NCBI GenBank assembly: GCA_946183755.1
Contig: CAMHCZ010000056.1
Coordinates: 1-10,612, forward strand
Source of the DNA: an uncultured bacterium
GTDB lineage: Bacteria; Bacteroidota; Bacteroidia; Bacteroidales; Paludibacteraceae
Direction of reading: 5' to 3'
Length of the DNA stretch: 10,612 nt
The position numbers and the translations under genes were made by a program. Below, one piece after another: positions 5,728 to 10,612 of the stretch. The notes below the pieces were generated by a model. That model was not told the DNA's origin. It ran no database searches and saw only the letters and a list, made by a program, of their open reading frames with translations. Numbering within the stretch: the first letter of the stretch is position 1; the number at the start of each line of letters is the position of its first letter.

Positions 5728-8567
5728 TTAATAAATACCTTTTCTGACTTGACTTCATTCGCAGAAACTACTCTGACGATGACTGAGCCTATTCCTGAAT
5801 TCAACTGAATAGAAGCATTGTACACATCAGACAAGCTCTTGCTGACGATAAGGCGACCTGTCTCGTCATAAACAGCGACTTGAGACAATGGCTCTGTCTT
5901 AGCGGAAATCACCTTGATTGTATTATCTACTGCGAATATGTTTATAGCATCTTGACTTTCAGCCTTTTCGACTTCAGAGACCAAATCGAATCTAAATCCA
6001 GCCTTTTTCTTTCTGAATTCAATTTGCAGGTCGCCATCATTATAAAGCGTGGCTGGCAATGCGAACGACGACTCATTGCGGAGGTTCACTTCTTCGCCAG
6101 TGACAGTGTTCACAAGATAAACGTCAACAGAGTCAGGGAATGCATCAGCTCCTGTTATGTCAAGCTTCGCGTCTGGCTCGTTTGTGCTCGCCACTCGGTT
6201 GAAACCTATAGGCACAATCGCATTGGAGCGCACAGCCTTGAGGTCGCCTTTGTGCTGACCTTCTATGTAATAAATCTCCGTCGTTTCACGACCTTCGAAG
6301 AAAAGACGGTCTGGTGCAGAGTATTTTGCAAGATCCTCGTTGGAAGTTCCATCAGGCCACATTGTTATGGATATTGACGAGCCTTCGTTTTTCGAAGTCT
6401 TCTCGATGTTAAGTTTATATGGATATCCGCCATTCTCGCTTGAGCGCAGTTCATTGCCTCCGCCATCCGCAACGAAGTCTTCGTCAAGCTTCATTGTGAT
6501 GTTGAACGCATCAACCAGCTCGTTGTTAACATCCACGACAAACGACTGGAACGGAGCGATAAGCACATCATTGTCGCCTCCGATTGTTCCCGAAGGCGCG
6601 TTCAACGAATAGAATGTGTTGTTTATGCCGTCCCACATTTTGATGTTAGGATCCATATACGCCTTGTTCCTATTGTAGAAAGTCTTTGGGTTCATGTGCG
6701 ACATCACAGGATTTGGAATGATGTGCAAAGTGTCGTCCTCAGAACCTTTCTGAACAGAAATTCTGAGTTCGTTCTTGTTGCTTGGATTCTGAAGCTTCTC
6801 GAAAGAGAAACGATATGATTTGTCCTTGTCCTTGTTGAGTGCGTAAGCTTTCGAGAGTATCTTTCCGTTCAGCGGATTGAACTTGTATGAATACTGCACA
6901 AGTTCTCCATCGCCGTCCTCGCGTGGCAATGTGACGATAAGGTTATTTGAAGATATGTCGCCGTTCAAAGCCTTAGAGCTCGCCATTACAGCGAAACCGC
7001 TATTCTCGTCCAAAGACTCAACAAGCGAAGTGAACGACTGCGTCCAATCGCCGCGATATACATAACCAGTAGAGTTAGGCGAAGTGCAGTTAAACTTCTT
7101 CATGTAAATGTTCGGATAGCCGTAGTAGTAGAAATCAGCCGAACGCATTTCCTGAAGCGGAGATGAGAGCGCATACCACTTGTCGCGCACCATAGCCACC
7201 GACACATAAGCTCTTTCGTAAGTCAGGTGCTGCAAACCAACGACACCAGCGCCAGGTCTGAAGTTTATCGTATTACAAACAGCGCCATCTAATTCGCTTA
7301 TGATTGGGTAACGGTCGGCACCAGCACCGATTGCGTTTATGAATGCGTCGGTACATGCGCCAGGAACGCCGTTAGTCCAGTTGCCGCGCTTGTTCCAGCT
7401 TCTGTCCACAGCGCCAGTCCATTCGGTTGTACGTGCCGTATAGTCAAGGGAAATCATTCTTGGGTCCTCGCCCACGCCGCATGAGTTCTCGACGAACACC
7501 ATCGCCTCGATAGCAGGAGCCGATGTCGTGCCTAATGCAAGCTTGACTGTGTTGTAGCTTGATGACTCGACAAGGTTGTTGAGATATTTAGGCGAGAAAT
7601 TCCAGCTGTATGAAACCGGGTCTGACGCTGTTGGTGAAACAGGCGACACAGCCGTGATTTCAAGTCGGCCGTCCTCTGTCACACAACCAGCCAGCAAAGA
7701 CGTCACATCAAGTGGCGCACCTTCGCGACTCTCAACAAGGATAGGAGTCAAGTCAGCAGAAATACACTCCTCCGATGGGTCCTCGCCTGCGACTGAGACA
7801 TGGGCTGTAATCGTAGCTCTGCGTCCAGCAGTCACTGGGCTCATGAGCTTCAGCACCGGACCTCTGAACTTAGTCACATCATCCAATTCCTCGACACCTG
7901 TACCAGTAGGCATGAAGCCAGTTCCCTTGGTCACAGTCCAAACGACATTCATATTATTGGCATCAGGCAAACCGGAAATCGTGTACTCAGCCACCGAACC
8001 GCCACAGACAAGTTTAGGTCCTTCGATTGCCTCTGGGGTGAACGACTCAAGCACGCGAACCTCGACAGAATTCTCATTCGAGCCGCCGCCTGTGCGACAA
8101 GACTCCGATTCTGCCTCAAGCAGCGTAGCTTTGGCATAGGACGTCACGTTAGACAATGTGAATGATGTAGTAGCCGATGACAGTCCGGAAAGCGGATGCT
8201 CAACATAGACCTTCACAGTCTTGGTCTTCGAGTTGTCGGAAGCCACCAAAGTATATTCAAAATATGTGTTTGTGTAGCCGCCTATCAGCGTTGAGTTGAA
8301 TGTCTTGGCAGCATTGGCCTTCGAAAGCGAAGTCTGAGCATAGAAGCCGTCAGGAATATCGGCAGACAGTGTAATAGACGAAGGAATAGCGATGTCGTCA
8401 GGTATCGTAACGAACACGAGCGAGTCGTGATAACGGACCGACTGCTTAGACGCATCTATCCCGTTTATCGTCAGATTGCTGAACGACTGAGCATAAACAA
8501 AAGAAAGAGAAGAATTGAAAATTAATGCTAACGCACTAATATAAAAGGCTTTACAAAAACGCTTCAT
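5724..8567 (-). CDS. T9SS-exported multidomain surface protein with PKD/Ig-like modules and C-terminal sorting domain (gene A)
   Basis: This 947-residue protein is probably carried across the outer membrane by the type IX secretion system and attached to, or released from, the cell surface. Residues 1-26 are a signal peptide ending VYA, with Q27 as the likely mature start. Residues about 175-375 contain PKD/Ig-like beta modules (EGPKLVCGGSVAEYTISG, then NVVWTVTKG; a second with SYSWNFSP and FVENSCG). Residues 383-402 carry the W-T-G...W...G-N-W-x-N-G-V-P motif frequent in T9SS cargo. Residues about 875-947 form a type A sorting domain: VAVYDETGRLIVSKSL, then a short strand pair, then VIVRVVSANEVKSEKVFIK at the very end. 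The middle, about 450-870, is a long beta-rich region I cannot assign. The gene is first in the A-B pair, overlaps the start of B, and has a palindrome and a candidate promoter upstream. No catalytic motif was recognised, so an adhesive or structural role is inferred, not shown. Confidence 0.93.
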   Translation of the reverse strand: MKRFCKAFYISALALIFNSSLSFVYAQSFSNLTINGIDASKQSVRYHDSLVFVTIPDDIAIPSSITLSADIPDGFYAQTSLSKANAAKTFNSTLIGGYTNTYFEYTLVASDNSKTKTVKVYVEHPLSGLSSATTSFTLSNVTSYAKATLLEAESESCRTGGGSNENSVEVRVLESFTPEAIEGPKLVCGGSVAEYTISGLPDANNMNVVWTVTKGTGFMPTGTGVEELDDVTKFRGPVLKLMSPVTAGRRATITAHVSVAGEDPSEECISADLTPILVESREGAPLDVTSLLAGCVTEDGRLEITAVSPVSPTASDPVSYSWNFSPKYLNNLVESSSYNTVKLALGTTSAPAIEAMVFVENSCGVGEDPRMISLDYTARTTEWTGAVDRSWNKRGNWTNGVPGACTDAFINAIGAGADRYPIISELDGAVCNTINFRPGAGVVGLQHLTYERAYVSVAMVRDKWYALSSPLQEMRSADFYYYGYPNIYMKKFNCTSPNSTGYVYRGDWTQSFTSLVESLDENSGFAVMASSKALNGDISSNNLIVTLPREDGDGELVQYSYKFNPLNGKILSKAYALNKDKDKSYRFSFEKLQNPSNKNELRISVQKGSEDDTLHIIPNPVMSHMNPKTFYNRNKAYMDPNIKMWDGINNTFYSLNAPSGTIGGDNDVLIAPFQSFVVDVNNELVDAFNITMKLDEDFVADGGGNELRSSENGGYPYKLNIEKTSKNEGSSISITMWPDGTSNEDLAKYSAPDRLFFEGRETTEIYYIEGQHKGDLKAVRSNAIVPIGFNRVASTNEPDAKLDITGADAFPDSVDVYLVNTVTGEEVNLRNESSFALPATLYNDGDLQIEFRKKKAGFRFDLVSEVEKAESQDAINIFAVDNTIKVISAKTEPLSQVAVYDETGRLIVSKSLSDVYNASIQLNSGIGSVIVRVVSANEVKSEKVFIK

Positions 8568-8595
8568 TTTCTTAAATTACATCAATTTTAATGTG

Positions 8596-8603
8596 CAAAT
8601 TAA
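8596..8603 (-). promoter_or_regulatory. Candidate -7 box TTAATTTG of gene A
   Basis: On the minus strand this matches TAnnTTTG at all but the second position and is followed by C. Transcription would start near 8590, about 23 bases before the ATG at 8567. The possible -33 TTG at 8620-8622 is spaced slightly too close (16 bases), so the promoter is tentative. Confidence 0.35.
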
Positions 8604-8641
8604 AGAATACGTCAAAAACCAATGTGTTAAATTAACATAAT

Positions 8642-8661
8642 TTTATGTTGTACAACATAAA
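8642..8661. promoter_or_regulatory. 20-base perfect palindrome TTTATGTTGTACAACATAAA, candidate operator upstream of gene A
   Basis: All ten base pairs of the palindrome match. The core ATGTT-GTAC-AACAT recurs twice upstream of gene C. It lies in the 100-base gap between the Nudix gene and gene A, about 48 bases upstream of the candidate -7 box of gene A. It also follows the Nudix stop by six bases, but it has no GC pairs in a stable stem and no T-run, so a terminator is less likely than an operator. Confidence 0.55.
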
Positions 8662-8667
8662 TCTCGA

Positions 8668-9177
8668 TTATTTCTTATCATTAAGAAAATCAACAAGTTT
8701 GTGCCAATCATACAAAAAATTGGGTGTGAAAAAATCTTTTTCGGCGAGCGACTCAATCTCTTCTGCAGAGAAAAATCTACCCTCTGTGACCTCTGCCCCA
8801 TCCGGATAGAACGGTCCGTCATACATCAGACGATAGACATTGACCAGTTCATGCTCACGCGACGATTTCCATACATAAGTATATAAGAATTCAAGATTCT
8901 CGGCTTTGACACCAAGCTCCTCGGAACACTCACGACGCGCGGCATCATCACGCGACTCGCCATAATCAACATGACCGCCGACCGAAGTATCCCACTTGCC
9001 TGGCTGTATGTCCTTGTTCATGGAACGATGCTGCAGATAAACCTGCCCCTGCGCATTAAATATATGAATGTGGACAACCGGGTGCAGCAGAAAAGTACCA
9101 GAATGGCACTCTTTGCGAGTCGCCTTGCCTATGACATCGCCATTTTCGTTCACAATGGGAAATAGTTCTGAGTCCAT
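8668..9177 (-). CDS. Nudix hydrolase, Idi/YfcD-like
   Basis: This is a cytoplasmic protein of 169 residues with a complete Nudix box at 68-90: G68, then E74, then R82-E83-C84-S85-E86-E87-L88-G89-V90, matching G-x5-E-x7-R-E-U-x-E-E-x-G-U. The box glutamates bind the divalent metal used to cleave nucleoside diphosphate-linked or similar pyrophosphate substrates. The leading residues (LFPIVNENGDVIGKATR) and the HPVVHIHIF, LQHRS and PGKWDTSVGGHV segments resemble the isopentenyl-diphosphate isomerase/YfcD branch of the superfamily. The actual substrate cannot be read from sequence, and length and context do not suggest a true isoprenoid gene. The frame stays open upstream to 9798, but that part lies opposite the hydrolase gene and its translation is low-complexity, so I start at the ATG at 9177, where the conserved domain begins. 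It ends 100 bases before gene A on the same strand. Confidence 0.93.
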   Translation of the reverse strand: MDSELFPIVNENGDVIGKATRKECHSGTFLLHPVVHIHIFNAQGQVYLQHRSMNKDIQPGKWDTSVGGHVDYGESRDDAARRECSEELGVKAENLEFLYTYVWKSSREHELVNVYRLMYDGPFYPDGAEVTEGRFFSAEEIESLAEKDFFTPNFLYDWHKLVDFLNDKK

Positions 9178-9191
9178 AAGTAATGATTTTG

Positions 9192-9199
9192 TATATTTG
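9192..9199 (+). promoter_or_regulatory. Candidate -7 box TATATTTG of the secreted hydrolase
   Basis: The box matches TAnnTTTG exactly and is followed by C, 26 bases upstream of the ATG at 9226. The upstream -33 region would lie over the start codon of the Nudix gene, where only a weak TTCTG (9166-9170) is seen. Confidence 0.5.
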
Positions 9200-9202
9200 C
9201 GA

Positions 9203-9210
9203 CAAAAATA
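9203..9210 (-). promoter_or_regulatory. Candidate -7 box TATTTTTG of the Nudix gene
   Basis: Read on the minus strand it fits TAnnTTTG and is 25 bases before the Nudix ATG. The surrounding A/T tract makes a chance match easy, and no good -33 element is seen. It lies only three bases from the opposite-facing -7 box of the hydrolase gene. Confidence 0.35.
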
Positions 9211-9225
9211 ATAAAAAAGCAAAAA

Positions 9226-10612
9226 ATGAAACTGAAAGCCACATGTTTTGCCATTGCTGCCACAGCAATATTCGCAAGCAACACGGCAAGCCAGACCTCG
9301 GACTTCGGATACGAAAGACTTCTGCATAAAGCCAAAGAAATGACAGCCAAGCGCGACGCCGCTCTCAAAGAAGCGGACAGCAATCTGGAGAAACTCTCTG
9401 CATATCAAAAGGAAAAGAGAGAGGCTCTGACCAAGCTTTTGGGCATAGACATAGAAGAGGCGCAGAAAAGAGAGCCGCTGGTATATATAGAAAGCAGGGT
9501 GAAGTCCGGAAAGTTCACAATATACAAACTGATAGTTGACGGAAGAATGAGCGTCAACTTCTATAAGCCAAACAGCAACGGAGGCGACAACACCTACCCT
9601 GCCGTTCTGTTGCTGCCAGGACACGAGCAAAGAGGCAAAGGCGCAAACACATACCAGATGACCGCGCTGATGCTCGCCGGCAACGGAATCGCAGTGCTCG
9701 TGCCAGACCCGATAAGCGAGGGAGAAAGAATGCAGATGATGAATCCCGACGGAACGACCAAGAACATGAAAGCAACAAGCGAGCACTCGCAGCTGCAAGC
9801 CGGCTCTGTGCTGACGGGAAACAACATCGTGAAGGAAGAGCTAAAGGAGAATTTAGCGCTATTCAACGTATTGTACTACAATAAAATAAGCGGCGTAAAG
9901 ATAGACAAGAAGAACATCGGTGTGATGGGTAACTCGGGCGGTGGAGCGCAGGCCTCGTATCTCGGCGCTGTGGACAACAGAATAAAAGCCATCTGCTGCT
10001 GCTCGTGGTTTACGAGAAGAATAAACATGATGGAGAAATACGGCCCGGACGACCCATGCCAATGGATTCCTGGCGAGATTAAGAGCGAGCTTGAGATAAG
10101 CGACCTATATATAATAAACGCGCCAAGACCAACACTGATAATGAGCGGTTCGCTCGACTTCATCGACTTCGAGGGCGCCAAGGAAGGCGCAAATGAACTG
10201 AGGAAAATATACGCCACTCTCAAGGCGAAAAAGAACTTCAATTTCTTCTCGGAGAAAAGCGAGCATGGCATAACAGAGACAAAAAGAGAGAAAGCCACAA
10301 TGTTCTTCAGGCAAGAGCTTGGCGTGAAGACGAAAGTCATAACCGAGGAGATGCTCGAGGCGATACCGATGGATGCAAGAAAACTGCAATGCTCGCCTAC
10401 AGGACAGATGCTGACCTCGTTCCACACGTCAGAAGCATTGCCTAATAAATACATAAGACTCACAAGAGAGAACTACGGCGAGAAGACAGCCTTCAACAGA
10501 CAGAGCGAGAAGATGAACAGGCTGATGATGAGGGGATTCCTCGGTATAGGGCTGCAAGGCAGAAAGGACACAAGCGCAGCGAAAGGCGTCATAACCGGCA
10601 CGTCTGACTACA
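9226..10612 (+). CDS. Secreted alpha/beta hydrolase (esterase-like), 3' end outside the window
   Basis: An open frame of 462 codons runs from the ATG at 9226 to the window edge. Residues 1-22 are a signal peptide (MKLKATCFAIAATAIFAS, cleavage probably at TAS before Q23), so the enzyme acts in the periplasm or outside the cell. A charged helical stretch follows (about 30-75). The alpha/beta hydrolase core spans about 120-365: AVLLLPGHEQRG (oxyanion region, 126-137), the nucleophile elbow G-N-S-G-G-G with Ser237, an acid in SGSLDFIDFEG (Asp311 or Asp314), and His347 in SEHG. This resembles the acetylxylan esterase/dienelactone hydrolase group, so an ester substrate, perhaps polysaccharide-linked, is inferred. 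After 365 the sequence continues (CSPTGQMLTSFHTSE) in the way of proteins with a second tandem hydrolase domain; that half would lie past the edge. The A-rich leader before the ATG is typical of Bacteroidota genes. Confidence 0.9.
   Translation, partial: MKLKATCFAIAATAIFASNTASQTSDFGYERLLHKAKEMTAKRDAALKEADSNLEKLSAYQKEKREALTKLLGIDIEEAQKREPLVYIESRVKSGKFTIYKLIVDGRMSVNFYKPNSNGGDNTYPAVLLLPGHEQRGKGANTYQMTALMLAGNGIAVLVPDPISEGERMQMMNPDGTTKNMKATSEHSQLQAGSVLTGNNIVKEELKENLALFNVLYYNKISGVKIDKKNIGVMGNSGGGAQASYLGAVDNRIKAICCCSWFTRRINMMEKYGPDDPCQWIPGEIKSELEISDLYIINAPRPTLIMSGSLDFIDFEGAKEGANELRKIYATLKAKKNFNFFSEKSEHGITETKREKATMFFRQELGVKTKVITEEMLEAIPMDARKLQCSPTGQMLTSFHTSEALPNKYIRLTRENYGEKTAFNRQSEKMNRLMMRGFLGIGLQGRKDTSAAKGVITGTSDY

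Noticed and set aside
7576..8139. Plus-strand open frame of 187 codons opposite gene A
   Set aside because: It is rich in S, T, P and V, as expected from reading the complement of a beta-rich gene, has no promoter or domain signal, and lies fully inside the well-supported gene A.
8642..8661. Palindrome as a rho-independent terminator of the Nudix gene
   Set aside because: The stem is almost all A-T, the centre leaves no loop, and no T-run follows on the minus strand. Recurrence of its core at two promoter-proximal sites fits an operator better.
9178..9798. Upstream extension of the Nudix reading frame, giving a 376-residue protein
   Set aside because: The extra 207 residues are the antisense of the secreted hydrolase gene, are rich in C, F, L and S, and precede the natural start of the Nudix domain at the ATG at 9177.
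9876..10463. Minus-strand open frame of 195 codons opposite the hydrolase
   Set aside because: It is the antisense of a gene with an intact catalytic motif set. Its hydrophobic, serine-rich translation is a reading-frame artefact.

Overview
The window looks like chromosomal DNA of a Bacteroidota bacterium, most likely from the order Bacteroidales. Four things point there: a protein with a C-terminal type IX secretion (T9SS) sorting domain, signal peptides cut just before glutamine, AT-rich translation starts without Shine-Dalgarno sites, and promoter -7 boxes of the TAnnTTTG type. I cannot name the genus.

Four large secreted-protein genes lie on the minus strand and are read from high to low coordinates: 8567-5724 (gene A), 5727-3703 (gene B), 3537-1141 (gene C) and 1119 to beyond base 1 (gene D, cut by the window edge). 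A and B overlap by 4 bases (ATGA) and C and D are about 21 bases apart, so these form two tight pairs. A 138-165 base gap with its own putative promoter separates B from C. A is a 947-residue T9SS cargo with PKD/Ig-like modules and a C-terminal sorting domain. B and C are clear paralogs: a beta-sandwich domain split by a long insert, then a shared C-terminal module, with no T9SS sorting tail. D has a fibronectin type III-like domain followed by a repeat-like beta domain.

Upstream of A lies a 20-base perfect palindrome whose core is ATGTT-N4-AACAT. Two more copies of the same core lie upstream of C, 43 bases apart. All sit at a similar distance upstream of a candidate -7 box, so I infer that one unknown regulator controls both halves of the cluster. 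My working hypothesis is a co-regulated, surface-exposed multi-protein system in which A is exported and anchored by T9SS, while B and C supply paralogous variable domains. The function is unknown.

On the right, a 169-residue Nudix hydrolase of the Idi/YfcD type (minus, 9177-8668) diverges from a secreted alpha/beta hydrolase (plus, from 9226, running off the window end). The 48-base gap between them carries a candidate -7 box in each direction. I saw no rRNA, tRNA, CRISPR array, insertion sequence or convincing rho-independent terminator. The longest non-coding stretches are the two intergenic regions described above, both under 170 bases.
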